Positions 11,470-23,981 of a DNA stretch of 64,000 nucleotides are shown here, in pieces (the stretch's first letter is position 1; each line of letters opens with the position of its first letter). The notes under the pieces are model-generated. The model was given only the letters and a program-made list of their open reading frames with translations. It ran no database searches and was not told the DNA's origin. The translations under genes and the position numbers were made by a program. This DNA comes from Anolis sagrei (Eukaryota; Chordata; Lepidosauria; Squamata; Anolidae). Location: contig NC_090028.1 of the NCBI RefSeq assembly GCF_037176765.1, forward strand, positions 20,967,234 through 21,031,233. The letters run 5' to 3'.

Positions 11470-12180
11470 ACCTTGATTCAAAGGGTTGCCTTTGAAGGCT
11501 GTTCAGAAACTTCAATTAGTCCAGCAGGCAGCGGCCAGATTACTCACCGGAGTGTCATACAGGGAACATACCACCCCTCTGTTATGTCAGCTCCACTGGC
11601 TGCCGATCCAGTTCCGAGCACAATTCAAAGTGCTGGTTTTGACCAACAAAACCCTATACGGCTCCGGCTCAGCGTACCTGTCAGAACGCATCTCCTTCTA
11701 CGTCCGCCTCAGAGTTTAAGATCTTCTGGGGTGGGGACCTCTATCACAAGTGTGATTGGTGGGGACGAGGAGCAGGGCCTTCTCGGTGGTGGCCCCTCGC
11801 CTGTGGAATTCACTTCCCGGGGAAATCAGATCATCGACATCCCTCCTCTCTTTCAGAAGGAAACTAAAAACATTGATATGGGACCAGGCCTTTGGGTAAT
11901 CTGGCAGATAGACAAAGGACAATGACGATTAGAATTGATAGGCTTTGACAATGTGGAATGAATTTACGGATTCTGTGCTGGCGAACACTGAACATTAGAT
12001 TGGTTTTATTGATTGTGATATATAACTTGTTTGTTTTAATTGTTTTATAATTGCTATTGATACATGTTTTATCTTATTGTTGTTGTTGGCATCGAATTGT
12101 GCCTTTTGTAAGCCGCCCTGAGTCCCCCCTCGGGGGTTGAGAAGGGCGGGGTAGAAATGCGCGAAATAAATAAAAATAAA
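11470..12180 (+). mobile_element. L2-type LINE, 3' part
   Basis: Codes MPLKAVQKLQLVQQAAARLL and LCQLHWLPIQFRAQFKVLVL. 3' UTR taagccgccctgagtccccc ... gaaataaataaaaataaat. Confidence 0.85.
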
Positions 12181-12184
12181 TACA

Positions 12185-12745
12185 TCCATAGCTTTGAGTC
12201 TTTTTGCCGCTTCGAGTCTCCTTTGTGGAGAGAAACAGCAGGATATAAACAAACAACAAAACCATCATCATCATTCCCTGTATCTAAGAGTTAAGATTAG
12301 CTTGTCATGACTTGTTTTTGAGAGCTCCATGTAGACCTTTAGTGATCACATTCTTAGATACATATATTAGATCCGTCAACAGAAGGACAATGAGTGACAC
12401 AGCCAAAGAGCATTGATAACTAGAGTCAATGCAGAGGAGTACAATGCAGATGTTGAGGACTTAAAGCATCCAACTGCCACATAAAAGAAAGCAAAGACCT
12501 GGACTCTCTTACTTCAGAGAACAGATGAGAACAACTAATTGGAAATGCTAAAGAAACAGGTTTTAATTAAATTTGGAAAAAAATGAATAATGTTTGACAA
12601 AGGAAGAGACTGCCTTGGGAGTGGTGGACTATCCTTCAATGAAAGTATTTAAACAAAACCTGCATGGTTCTATGCCAGGAATACTGGATTTCCTTTTTGC
12701 ACTGTAGCTCATGCTTTGGACAGGGGATGGACTAGATCAGTGCTG
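12185..12745. other. No feature recognised
   Basis: AT-rich, no coding or repeat signal identified. Confidence 0.35.
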
Positions 12746-12905
12746 GGCGAACTTGGACCCTCCAGGTGTCTTGGACTCCAACTCCCACAATTCCCAACAG
12801 ACCTCACTACCTCTGAGGATGCTTGTCATAGATGCAGGCGAAATGTCAGGAGAGAATGCCTCTAGACCATGGTCATATAGCCTGAAAAAACCTACAACAA
12901 CCCAC
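12746..12905 (+). repeat. hAT MITE piece joined to one Penelope arm
   Basis: 12746-12796 is a hAT MITE half (ccaggtgtcttggactccaa); 12797-12905 is a Penelope right arm (acctctgaggatgcttgtca ... aaaacctacaacaaccca). Confidence 0.6.
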
Positions 12906-12985
12906 TGTTCAAGGCGTGTTAGAATATTGCTGCATGAATGTAAGAAGCTGCCTTACAACACCAGACAACACTGGCTGTGTCAGAA
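12906..12985 (+). repeat. Interspersed repeat, copy 1
   Basis: ggcgtgttagaatattgctg and catgaatgtaagaagctgcc are repeated at 25548-25610. Not classified. Confidence 0.45.
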
Positions 12986-13028
12986 ATATTAAAAAATTAA
13001 CAAAAATGTGAGTCAAGCAGTGAAAACG

Positions 13029-13146
13029 TTAGTAGGCTGAAGCCTGTTAGAGTCAGTGGGCCAAAGCTAGTGTCTTCCCGAGGAGAGTTAGTAGGCCGAA
13101 GCCTGTTAGAGTTATTGGGCCAAAGCTAGTGTGGTCCTGAGAAGTG
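13029..13146 (+). repeat. Two-copy tandem repeat, about 59 bp
   Basis: gttagtaggctgaagcctgt ... gggccaaagctagtgt occurs twice head to tail, followed by a TTATT-rich stretch. Possibly part of an LTR-like fossil. Confidence 0.55.
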
Positions 13147-13407
13147 TGAGGTTAACCTCAGTGTGAGAGATGCCTTGTGTGAAGCTCCAGTGTGTAAAGG
13201 CTGCTGTGTGTAAAAAGCTACTGTGTATTTGTTTATTTATGTTATGGAAACCTTGTTATTGTAAATAGTGCAACTATATTATTTTACTACAAAGAAAACG
13301 CTCCTATGAAAGAGATAACATTAGTCTGTGTGTTTTTGTTCTTTTTATCACTATGGACTGCTGGTGCTGGGTCACTGTTGCTAATAAGTTACTCTTCTGG
13401 GCATTTA

Positions 13408-13975
13408 TCATAGAATCATAGAATCAAAGAGTTGGAAGAGACCTCGTGGGCCATCCAGTCCAACCCCCTGCCAAGAAGCAGGAATATTGCATTCAAATCA
13501 CCCCTGACAGATGGCCATCCAGCCTCTGTTTAAAAGCCTCCAAAGAAGGAGCCTCCACCACACTCCAGGGCAGAGAGTTCCACTGCTGAACGGCTCTCAC
13601 AGTCAGGAAGTTCTTCCTCGTGTTCAGATGGAATCTCCTCTCTTGTAGTTTGAAGCCATTGTTCCGCGTCCTAGTCTCCAAGGAAGCAGAAAACAAGCTT
13701 GCTCCCTCCTCCCTGTGGCTTCCTCTCACATATTTATACATGGCTATCATGTCTCCTCTCAGCCTTCTCTTCTTCAGGCTAAACATGCCCAGCTCCTTAA
13801 GCCGCTCCTCATAGGGCTTGTTCTCCAGACCCTTGATCATTTTAGTCGCCCTCCTCTGGACACATTCCAGCTTGTCAATATCTCTCTTGAATTGTGGTGC
13901 CCAGAATTGGAGACAATATTCCAGGTGTGGTCCAACCAAAGCAGAATAGAGGGGTAGCATTACTTCCCTAGATCT
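13408..13975 (-). mobile_element. CR1 LINE, 3' part
   Basis: A 155-codon minus-strand frame reads [20 protein letters not shown] to [20 protein letters not shown]. The 3' end at 13408 has atcatagaatcatagaatca. The frame is open, so a recent copy. Confidence 0.88.
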
Positions 13976-13979
13976 AGAC

Positions 13980-14698
13980 CAGTGGTTCTCAACCTTCCTA
14001 ATGCCGCGACCCCTTAGTACAGGTCCTCACATTGTGACCACCCCCAACCATAACGTTATTTTCATTGCTACTTCTTTAATTCTGCTACTGTTATGAATCG
14101 TAATATAAATATCTGATATGCAGGATGTATTTTCATTAACTGGACCAAATTTGGCACAAATACCCAATACACCCAAATTTGAATACTGGTGGGGTTGGAG
14201 GGGATTGATTTTGTCATTTGGGAATGTTGGAGTTGCTGGGATTTATAGTTTACCTAAAATCAAAGATCCTTTTGAACTCCACCAATGATGGAATTGAATC
14301 AAACTTGACACAGAGAATTCCCATGGCCAAGAGAAATACCGGGAGAGTCTGGTGGACACTGACCTTGAGTTTTTGGAGTTGTAGTACACCTACATCCAGG
14401 GAATACTGTGGACTCAAACAGTGATGGATCTGGATCAGACTTGGCACAGATAATCAATATGCCCAAATGTGAACACTGGTAGAGTTTGGAGAAAATAGAC
14501 CTTACCATTTGGGAGTTGTAGTTGTTGGGATTCATAGTTCACCCACAATGAGATAGCATTCTGAACCCCACCAAACTTCCCATACAGAACACCCATGACA
14601 AACAGAAAATACTATGTTTTCTGATGGTCTTTGGTGACTCCTCTGACACCCCCTCGCGACCCCCATAGGGGTCCCAACCCCCAGGTTGAGAAACACTG
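13980..14698 (+). mobile_element. SPIN-like hAT element carrying the Helitron-type core
   Basis: Ends cagtggttctcaaccttcct and ggttgagaaacactg; 8-bp duplication atctagac / atctaaac at 13972-13979 and 14699-14706. About 180 bp of the left end matches SPIN as remembered (aaatatctgatatgcaggat). The middle holds about 420 bp (gttgctgggatttatagttt, tgacacagagaattcccatg) that also occurs inside Helitrons here. No transposase. Confidence 0.8.
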
Positions 14699-14706
14699 AT
14701 CTAAAC

Positions 14707-15735
14707 ACTAGGCTCTTATTGATGTAGGCCAAAATCCCATTGGAGAAGATCTTCTGTTAATAAGCCCACTCGCCCAACATTTTTCCCATCGAAGGCTTGC
14801 AAAACATGCCTGCTCTACTAATGAGGAAATTCTGAGAGTTGGCATCTTAAAAAGTAACTTCTCAAAGGTCTGCTGTTTCTCCCCATCTTTGTCCCTTGCC
14901 GATTCAGCTATGCATAGACATGCTATGCTGTCCAGCAGCCAAACAACCCTGGTGGGAGCATAGTAGAACAATGGTGACCTACACCACAAGGAACCTGGAG
15001 AATTGTTCCAGAAGCCATATGGATAGCTGCCTGAGAATGCCTGTTTAGGCCTCCATGGAAGCAATCTCCATAGTGTCAAAGAACACACAAGATCAAAGTA
15101 TTGCTATAGAGACAGAAGGCCGGGTGGGAGGGGAACTGGGAAGGGAACCAAGCGGCTAAAGTAGGGCTGGGGTGAGAGAGGTCAACGGACGGTGCAACCC
15201 GTCACTGCCTTTCACATGCTGCATTGTTTCATTCTGAATGGAGAGGATGCCAAGAACAGAACAAACAGGCTGCACAAGGGAGAAATGTTTTCGCTGTAGT
15301 GAAAGCAAAGGCGTCTCCACGGCAGCCGGTGCAGCGCAACTAGCAACAAGGGCAGTGGCGGCAGCACCCAAGCCAATCTGTCCCGCCTGTGAGCCAGTGT
15401 CCTGTGGCTCGCAAGGTGTCACTGAAAGCTTTACATAGGGAAGCAGAAGAGACTTTCCTTGAGCATACATCCCCTTTATAATGGCTTCCTGGCGCTCATT
15501 CCTGGTTTAGAAAATCAGGGCCATGACCTTCAAATGAACTCCCACGATGCAAATCTGGCTCTGTGCGCCTGAAAGTCTTTTTTCCCATTTCTTTCTAACT
15601 TTCCTGATTACAACCCAGCTGTCATGAATGACTTTTCAATGACTTTGAAGCATAGGTTCTTTTTATTGCAATTTCCAGTGTGAGAAGGTATATCAGATTA
15701 CAGAAAACATTTAGACAAAGACTGACATTGGACAT
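14707..15735. other. No feature recognised; GC-richer patch at 15.12-15.44 kb
   Basis: No repeat boundary was found. 15120-15440 is GC-richer with scattered CpG, but its short frames resemble nothing known to me. Confidence 0.35.
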
Positions 15736-16740
15736 TAACTTACTTAGGCGATCCCTCGTTGGACGAGTAAGATGGTCTTCCATGATGGGTTTCCTCGTGG
15801 ATTCGTAGGTGGCTGTGGAGCCCTATTCTTGACCCGCATCTTCTCCCACAGTGAAGGCATTGGTTTCCAGGTGGATGGCGGTCCCGGTCGGGGTTGGCTT
15901 GACGCGCCTTCCTCCTGGCACGTTTCTCTCTTTCACCCTCCACTCATGCCTCCTCAAATTCTGCAGCACTGCTGGTCACAACTGACCTCCAGCCGGAGCG
16001 CTCAAGGGCAAGGGCTTCCCAGTTCTCAGTGTCTATGCCAGAGATTTTAAGGTTGACTTTGAGGCCATCTTTAAATCTCTTTTCCTGTCCACCAATGTTC
16101 CATTTTCCATTCTTAAGTTCAGAGTAGAGCAACTGCTTTGGGAGACGGTGGTCAGGCATCCGAACAACATGGCCGGCCCAGCGGAGTTCATGGCAGAGGA
16201 CCATCGCTTCAGTGCTGGTGGTCTTTGCTTCTTCCAGCATGCTGACGTTTGTCCGCTTGTCTTCCCAAGAGATTTGCAGGATTTTCCGGAGGCAGCGCTG
16301 ATGGAATCGTTCCAGGAGTTGCATGTGACATCTGTAGACAGTCCATGTTTCGCAAGCATAGAGCAGGGTTGGGAGGACAATAGCTTTATAGACAAGCACC
16401 TTGGTATCCCTACGGATGTCCTGGTCCTCAAACACTCTCTGCTTCATTCGGGAAAATGCTGCACTCGCAGAGCTCAGGCGGTGTTGTATTTCGGTGTCGA
16501 TGTTGACTTTGGTGGAGAGGTGGCTGCCAAGGTAGCGGAAATGGTCCACATTTTCTAATGTTACACCATTAAGTTGTATCTCTGGCATTGGGGAGGGATT
16601 GGCTGGTGACTGCTGGAAGAGGACTTTGGTTTTCTCGATGTTCAGTGACAGGCTGAGCTTCATGTATGCTTCTGCGAAGGTGTTTAGAGTGGCTTGTAGA
16701 TCTTCTTCTGAATGCGCACAGACGACATTGTCATCACCAA
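15736..16740 (-). mobile_element. LINE family B, 3' part
   Basis: A minus-strand frame at 16777-15944 reads DNVVCAHSEEDLQATLNTF through YACETWTVYRCHMQLLERF. Another frame gives the C2H2 end CLHCGRRCGSRIGLHSHLRI. It ends at the 3' side ttacttaggcgatccctcg. At least one frame change separates the two parts. Confidence 0.85.
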
Positions 16741-16899
16741 TCAGAATTGGACATACAGATATACAGATTCTATGCAACTATATTGGATTCACAATTACAT
16801 TGGTTAACAAACAAACAAAGGGGAATTATATTTTCAGTCAACATTCACACCACATGCATCCAAAATATTACCATATCCTTTTCTCCCTCCTTGGAGAAG

Positions 16900-18060
16900 C
16901 ACCTGTTAGGCTAGACCTTGCTTTCCTGCAGCCTGCCAATGTATAGTTCCATAACTCTGAAGTCAAACATGACCCCCCCCCCCATAAAAGATAGTAACTT
17001 ATAGTTTTGCTAAGGACAAGGACACCAGACTGGATAATAAGGGTTAAGCCTTGGTCAATTTGCCAAGACACTAACAACAACAACAAGGACCCTTCCCATG
17101 TCAGATAGTGTGTACATTTAATCAAGGTTTTATGCCCTATGTTTCATATATAGCAGAAGGTAACACATTTATTACTGAGAAACCACCTCCCTTTACACTT
17201 ATGTATTCTCTTGAACTTCTATGGGACTTTTTTCCCTTCTGAAGGACTCCTAGAAACTTTTTGGAAACTTTACCTTTTCAAGCTCCCTCTTTGCCTGACC
17301 CTTCTGTCCTATTCCCTTTTATTTAAAAATGTATAAAAAAATATAAGAAGCCACTCTCAGTGACCCTGGAAGGAGGAAATCTTCTGTTTGAAAAGAACTT
17401 TGTCAAGACTTATTTGCATGGACAATACAATGGGCTTTGACCCTGGGACTCGGAGTTTGGCCCCCCATCAGAAGGTGCCCACTTGGCACGATAGATCATA
17501 TCTCAACAGGACAAAGGGCCTTTGGAAAGCCACAATTTGTCCTGATCTGTTCTCTCAGTTATCTTCTATCCACCAAAACTACAGCCAGGATTACCCCATT
17601 GTCTCCATATCTCAGTTCAAGAAAAATCCGGATTCTGGACATCTCGCCAGACATCAACGTTGATTGCCACCCCTCAAGACAATAGGCTGGTCGGCTAGAG
17701 AACTCACCGACTACATGGAAACCACATATTTCCATAATCCACTCCAGTTCTCATTGTTTCCCTCTCGTCCCGCCTCCTTCTCTCCTGATTGGCCTGGAGG
17801 CCGAAGTGGCGTGAGCTCACACCCATTGGTTAAGGATCTCAGGAGGTGGCCAAGCCTCCTCCCAGCTGTAGAGTACCAACCAATCAGACAGCTCTGTATA
17901 TGTATAAAAAGGCTTTATTTTGTATTCAATGTATGCTTTGCTTGACGAATTATTGCGGCTTTGCATCCTTTCCAGCTGGATCGCAATAAAATCAACTCGG
18001 TGGCGCTTCCTTCAACTTTGGTGAGATTCTTTTGGGAATTTAGGGAAATCTTTTAAACTG
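16900..18060 (+). mobile_element. Retrovirus-type LTR-like fossil
   Basis: 17.76-18.0 kb shows a promoter layout typical of an LTR: gattggc, cattggtt and accaatcag CCAAT boxes, TATAAAAAG at 17905, and polyadenylation AATAAA at 17986. No gag, pol or env region follows, so at most a solo LTR. Boundaries are approximate. Confidence 0.4.
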
Positions 18061-18885
18061 CAGCTTCTTTTCTTTTGCTCACCAAAGTAGTGAGCCCTCT
18101 TTGGTGGGACTACAGGGTCTCTCCTTCAGGGCGAGACCCTTCCAAATTCCTCCTCGACTTCAACTCCATAACTTCAAAACGCTGAGATGCCAAAACTCCT
18201 TTCCCTAAGAACAATGCCAGGGACCAGATCTCTGTTTTCCATACAGCAGAACCTGACTCCCTGCACAAAATCCAAGACTCCAAAAGTGCACTTCTTCCTC
18301 TTCCCTTGAGAAAGAAGTCCCAAAGTGACCAGACTGCTCCCGTGCAGATCTGCCACTCCATAGTACACTATCTCTCTCCTTCCCATGGAGCAGAGCATAG
18401 CGGGTGAACAGCGGGCATAAGGCCTCTCTATCCGTCACAATTTGAGCATTATTAGACTGGGTCTTTTATAGGAATATTCTGTTGATGTAGTCCCAAAGTT
18501 GTAAATTAATGATAGATGTCTTCCATCCTGGATCCATCTCAGTGTTGATCTTCTTGATTGGTGTTAACAAACACAAAGCTTGTGTTGACTTCCTTCTTAA
18601 CATAAGGAAGGTTGCAAATATTTCCTTTATCACTGTCCCAGTTCTTATCACAGCTTCTCATTAGCAAGTCCAGCAAGCAGGTAGTTAGTCATTGCAGGCC
18701 TTAATATTATTCTGGTGTTTCCAAAATTATTAACTCCATCCATACAGCTTTCATTCTTCCATTCATTCCCACACATCGTTATATCAAATCCACATTTCTC
18801 AAATCAGCAATAATATTTTCATGACACAGCCGTTGCATATTTCTCTGCAGAAGAAAAAGAAACCCAAGTTCCATATTCACCGAGG
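18060..18885. other. No feature recognised
   Basis: No coding exon or repeat end was recognised; short frames only. Confidence 0.35.
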
Positions 18886-19478
18886 CTCCTTCTACACTGA
18901 CAAATAATCCAGATGATCAAAGCAGATGATCCACATTATCTGCTTTGAACTGGATTATCTGGCAATGTTGTTGTTGTTCATTCGTTCAGTCGTCTCCGAC
19001 TCTTCGTGACCTCATGGACCAGCCCACACCAGAGCTCCCTGTCGGCCGTCACCACCCCAACTCCTTCAAAGTCAGTCCAGTCACTTCAAGGATACCATCC
19101 ATCCATCTTGCCCTTGGTCAGCCCCTCTTCCTTTTACCTTCCACTTTCCCCAGCATAATTGTCTTCTCTAGGCTTTGCTGTCTCCTCATGATGTGGCCAA
19201 AGTACTTCAACTTTGTCTCTAGTATCCTTCTCTCCAATGAGCAGCCGGGCTTTATTTCCTGGAGGATGGACTGGTTGGATCTTCTCGCAGTCCAAGGCAC
19301 TCTCAGAACTTTCCTCCAACACCACAGCTCAAAAGCATCGATCTTCCTTCGCTCAGCCTTCCCTAAGGTCCAGCTTTCACATCCGTAGTTACTACAGGGA
19401 ATACCATGGCTTTGACTATGCGGATCTGGCAATGTAGACTCATATAATCAAATGGCATAAGGCCCTTTCTGGAGTACT
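18885..19478 (+). repeat. hAT MITE interrupted by BovB
   Basis: The 18.89-18.967 part (tctgctttgaactggattat) belongs to the family seen complete at 38.45 kb; the remainder resumes after 19434. BovB lies between. Confidence 0.55.
18968..19433 (-). mobile_element. BovB (RTE) LINE, 3' fragment
   Basis: Minus-strand coding FELWCWRKVLRVPWTARRSN and LKYFGHIMRRQQSLEKTIML. Target duplication of 11 bp, atctggcaatg, at 18957-18967 and 19434-19444. Confidence 0.88.
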
Positions 19479-19479
19479 G

Positions 19480-19970
19480 CATAGCAGTGGCAGGGAGATG
19501 GTACAGAAAGCCACCTCAGTCTGAGAAGAAACATGCCCTTCTCGCTCCCATCCCCAGCCGTGGCCTCGTTGTCCATTATCTCAAAACCCACAGGCCTTTT
19601 AGCTAACCACTCTTCCGTCTTAGAGTGGAAGGTTAGAGCAGTTCGGTCAACTGACAGAATCTAATTTTAACCTTTATGGGATTATGGAAGAGAAGCCAAA
19701 AATAATAATCAATTATAAGGAGGAAGAGTTATCATAGAACGGGATCAAATATTAAATATCCTTGTTGCACTGTCTTAAGAGAGAACAGGCTGAGAAGAGA
19801 GAGAAAAAACACAAGGTCTCCTTTTCCATAGGATCTTAGAGCCAAAAGAGACCACAAGGACCATCCCATCTAATCCCCTTCTGCCATGCAGGAACATGTT
19901 GAGCAAGTGGCCTTATTAACAAAAGACCCTCCTCATAAATGTACAGCAGAGTAACTGATTAGCAGCAGCG
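19480..19970. other. No feature recognised
   Basis: No coding or repeat signal identified. Confidence 0.35.
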
Positions 19971-21064
19971 TGACCCAGCAGCAGTAGCCCAAAATGATAA
20001 AAAGGCCAATTTTATCTTGGATCTGGGATATACTTACTGCTCTTGCAGATGATGAACCATTTATGGGTTTCTCTGGGAGTGATGGGTCTGGGAGTGATGA
20101 GAATGGGGATGACACATTGGACTGGACTAAGGTTAAAGAGGTACAGGAGATGTATGTGCAGAGCCAACATCTAGTGACACATTTATGGGTTTCGCTGGTA
20201 ATTGAGGATTGGCAAATAGGTAACACATCTGAGTCTTGGGGGGATCTAAGTCTTGACAGAAGATGGAGGAGTTGGAGGGATGAAAACAGGAGTTCACGTG
20301 TGGAGACAAAAACAGCTGTAAGAAATAATGACGGGGCGGATGTGTAAGATAATGATGTGTAAGATAAAAGTAGGCTCTGAAATGAGAGATCTTTGCAGAA
20401 GGCAAAGTGTCGGTTACGTTTGTGTATTGTGTTGGATTTGTCGCTGCCTGTTTTCATGTTGGGCTTTGGGTCTGGGTTCTGCAGCCTGGAGTTCCTGTTC
20501 CTGTGTGTTTCGACTTGGATTGACTTCTCGTGAGTGCAGATTTCTCCCTTCCTGAATCTTGGACTGACTTGACGACGACGCTGCTCGACGGACTTGGGAA
20601 CGACGCTTCTTTGGACTACTTCTACAACGACTTCTGGACTTCGGCTGGCTTTGGTTTCTCTTTCTGCGGTTTCTGTTTGCTGTAAACTGTTTGTGTGCGG
20701 CACTGTTTATTTGCCGCTAAGAACTACGCTTTAATCTGGATTTTTTCTCTGGTTAATCCGGATTATATTTCCGTTTGCTTTTTGAACCAAGTTTGATTAA
20801 TGTATTGTCAAAGGCTTTCATGGCTGGAATCACTAGGTTCTTGTGGGTTTTTTCGGGCTATAAGGCCATGTTCTAGATCCATTTTTCCTGACGTTTCGCC
20901 TGCATCTATGGCAAGCATCCTCAGAGGTAGTGAGTTTGGTTAGTTTTTTGAGTTTTGGCCAGAAACACTGAAGGTTGTGTTTCTGAGCTTCTGTTTTTGT
21001 TGCAATACACTTTACTTTGGAACTTATACTGTCTGTGGCCCTTTAAGGCGTCTGTGTCTCGACA
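19970..21064 (+). mobile_element. LTR-like fossil with nested Penelope arm
   Basis: Ends in an R/U5-like block (ggccctttaaggcgtctgtg) shared with 10.77 kb. 20.43-20.75 kb has the gacgac/cttctggactt-rich sequence common in reptile LTRs. The left boundary is uncertain and there is no coding part. Confidence 0.4.
20800..20932 (+). mobile_element. Single Penelope arm with own target duplication
   Basis: tgtattgtcaaaggctttca to ctcagaggtagtg, flanked by agtttgatta (20790-20799) and agtttggtta (20933-20942), a 10-bp duplication with one mismatch. Confidence 0.7.
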
Positions 21065-21142
21065 CTCCAGGTGTTTTGGACTTCAACTCCCACAGTTCCT
21101 AACACCTGGAGGGCCGAAGTTTGCCCATGCCTGGTCTAGACA
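21065..21142 (-). repeat. hAT MITE fragment
   Basis: ccaggtgttttggacttcaa and ggccgaagtttgcccatgcc; right end intact, centre short. Confidence 0.6.
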
Positions 21143-22095
21143 AGCCGCAGCAGCAAGGAAGTTTCTGCAACACCCACAACTGCTCAGAGATCCCCAAGTA
21201 TGGCAAGAAACCCAGCAAGTGAAGGATGAGAGTTCCTGGAGCCAAGATTAAGGAGTGGGGCAATATGGAAAACCCTTGGGAAGGGTCTGAAAGCAAAGAA
21301 GTGGATACAAGCGACACAGAGGACATCTTGAAACCATGTAGGCAGCTGCCACATTCTTTTCAGCAGCTGAGCACAGCAGGGGAAGGAAAGGAGACCCGGG
21401 AGAAACTGCACTCCCCGGAGAACGCAAAGGGTGCACAGCAGGAAGGCAGCAAGTGTTGATAGTCCCACCCGAGCCCAAAACATTGTGGCTTGGGTTTTCA
21501 ATGACACATTTTGGAGTGTTTAAGACAGCACTACACTTCACTTTTTGTCTTGGCAGAAGACCGAGATCTTCGGGATTAGTTTGTTTGGCAGGAGCATGAC
21601 TAACGGAATCCCAATGACATCACTATCCGTAGAAGAGGTCCTAAGAGACTGTGAGAAGCAGAAAAATATAAAAAATATGGAAAAAAACAGGGTCTCCAGA
21701 GTGAATCATTAAGAGTCATGGGAAGGAGAGAGCAGAAACCTGAGAACAGAGCGGGGAGTCAGCAGTAGACAGAATCATGGATGGCAAGCCATATCCACTC
21801 TATGTTAGGCTTCAAGTGTGTGTATTATGTCTAGAGAGAGCTTGGAAAAGTTATTTTTGAGCAGCGGCTCCCAGAATCCCTCCACCAAAAAGTGACTATA
21901 CCGAGCTCTAAGTCCCCTAGGAAACCATGTATCTGTAAAACACACTTAACTCACTCCTTCTCTCAGGCATGGGAATCATGCAGCCCTCCAGAGGTGGTTA
22001 GACTGCAAGACTTAGGAGCCTTCACTATTTTGCTTAGGTTAGTTGGGACTGCTGCAGTTGCAATCCAACATCTGGAGGACTGCATTATTTCCACC
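21142..22095. other. No feature recognised
   Basis: A 77-codon plus-strand frame at 21226-21459 resembles nothing known and lacks splice signals that would argue for an exon. Confidence 0.35.
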
Positions 22096-22099
22096 CACC

Positions 22100-23335
22100 T
22101 TACTTTACTTAGGCGATCTCTTGTTGGATGAGTAGGATAGTCTTCCAGGATCAGTATTCTTGTGGATCCGTAGGTGGCTGTGGAGCCCTATTCTTGATCT
22201 GCACGTTCTCCTGCAGTGAGGGCATCGGTTTCCAGGTAGAAGGCGGTCTCGGTCGGGGGTTGGCTTGACGCGCCTTCCTCTTGGCACGTTTCTTTCATCC
22301 TCCATTCGTGCCTCTTCAAATTCTGCAGCACTGCTGGTCACAACTGACCTCCAGCTGGAGCGCTCAATGGCCAGGGCTTCCCAGTTCTCAGTGTCTATGC
22401 CAGAGTTTTTAAGGTTGGCTTTGAGCCCATCTTTAAATCTCTTTTCCTGTCCACCAACATTCTGTTTTCCATTCTTGAGTTTGGAGTAGAGCAACTGCTT
22501 TGGGAGACGGTGGTCGGCATCCGAACAATGTGACCGGTCCAGCGGAGTTGATGGCGGAGGACCATTGCTTCAATGTTGGTCTTTGCTTCTTCCAGCATGC
22601 TGACATTTGTCAACTTGTCTTCCCAAGAGATTTGCAGGATTTTCTGGAGGCAGCGCTGATGGAATCGTTCCAGGAGTTGCATGTGATGTCTGTAGAAAGT
22701 CCATGTTTCGCAGGCATAGAGCAGGGTTGGGAGGACAATAGCTTTATAAACAAGCACCTTGCTATCCCTACGGATGTCCCGGTCCTCAAACACTCTCTGC
22801 TTCATTCGTAAAAATGCTGCACTTGCAGAGCTCAGGAGGTGCTGTATTTCGGTGTCGATGTTGACTTTGGTGGAGAGGTGGCTGCCAAGGTAGCAGAAAT
22901 GGTCAACATTTTCTAATGTTGCATCATTAAGCTGTATCTCTGGCATTGGAGAGGGGTTAGCTGGTGACTGCTAGTAGAGCATTCTGGTTTTCTCGATGTT
23001 CAATGACAATCCGAGCTTCTTGTATGCTTCTGCGAAGGTGTTTAGAGTGGCTTGTAGATCTTCTTCTGAATGCGCACAGATGACATTGTCATCAGCATAC
23101 TGGAGTTCTATAATAATAATAATAATCTCGATGTTCAATGACAGGCCAAACTTCTCGTATGCTTCTGCAAAGGTGTTTAGGGTGGCTTGTATATCTTATT
23201 CTGAATGTGCACAGACGACATTGCCATCAGCATACTGGAGTTCTATAACAGATGTTGTTGTAACCTTGGTTTTGGCTTTCAGTCTGCTGAGGTTAAACAG
23301 CTTGCCATCTGTCCGTGTTTAGAGTGGCCTGTAGA
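22100..23335 (-). mobile_element. LINE family B, 3' part with internal duplication
   Basis: Minus-strand coding VDHFCYLGSHLSTKVNIDTE, YACETWTFYRHHMQLLERF and C2H2 CPHCRRTCRSRIGLHSHLRI, several frame changes. The block around DNVVCAHSEEDLQATL appears twice (about 22995-23110 and 23127-23255). Confidence 0.82.
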
Positions 23336-23571
23336 TCTTCCACCCACCACAACCTATAGAGACAGCTGGAGGAGTATGCTTGCTGCTGCCAATGTCAAAT
23401 TTGAGACTTGAGCAAGAAAACTAGTTGTTAGTTTAAGGGGGTTGATGCCAGTACGGCCTCAAGGTTTTGCTGGACAGCTAGTCAGACTGCGCCCTCTAGA
23501 GGCCACCAGCAGCATAGCCAAACCAAGTTGCACAGTCACTTCATAACCTGCTCTACATGGGCAGCCTAGAC

Positions 23572-23928
23572 CAGGGGTCCTCAAACTAAGGCCCGGGGGC
23601 CGGATACAGCCCTCTAAAGTCATTTACTTGGCCCTCACTCAGGATCAACCTAAGTCTGAAACGACTTGAAAGCACACAATAACAACAATCCTATCCCATC
23701 AGTCAAAAGCAGGCCCACACTTCCCATTGAAATACTAATACATTTATATTTGTTAAAATTGTTCTTCGTTTTAATTATTGTATTGTTTTAAAAGTGTTTT
23801 TTTTTGCAAGACAAATAAGATATGTGCAATGTGCATAGGAATTCATTCATGTTTTTTTTTTTCAAATTGTAATCCGACCCTCCAACAGTTTGACCTGGCC
23901 CTCTGTTTAAAAAGTTTGAGGACCCCTG
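23572..23928 (+). mobile_element. OC1-like hAT element, non-autonomous
   Basis: Ends caggggtcctcaaact / agtttgaggacccctg. 8-bp duplication gcctagac (23564-23571) and gcctagag (23929-23936). Further copies at 36823 and 57900. No transposase. Confidence 0.85.
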
Positions 23929-23981
23929 GCCTAGAGTGAAGGTTCAACTAAGTGCAACAGTGAGTAACCTTTGATCTAAAC

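Noticed and set aside
15238-15470. Opposed frames in the GC-richer patch as a gene
   Set aside because: No known domain, start context or splice support.
20000-20350. 117-codon acidic frame (DGSGSDENGDDTLDW) as a host exon
   Set aside because: It lies in LTR-like fossil material with an internal repeat, and has no splice sites or family match.
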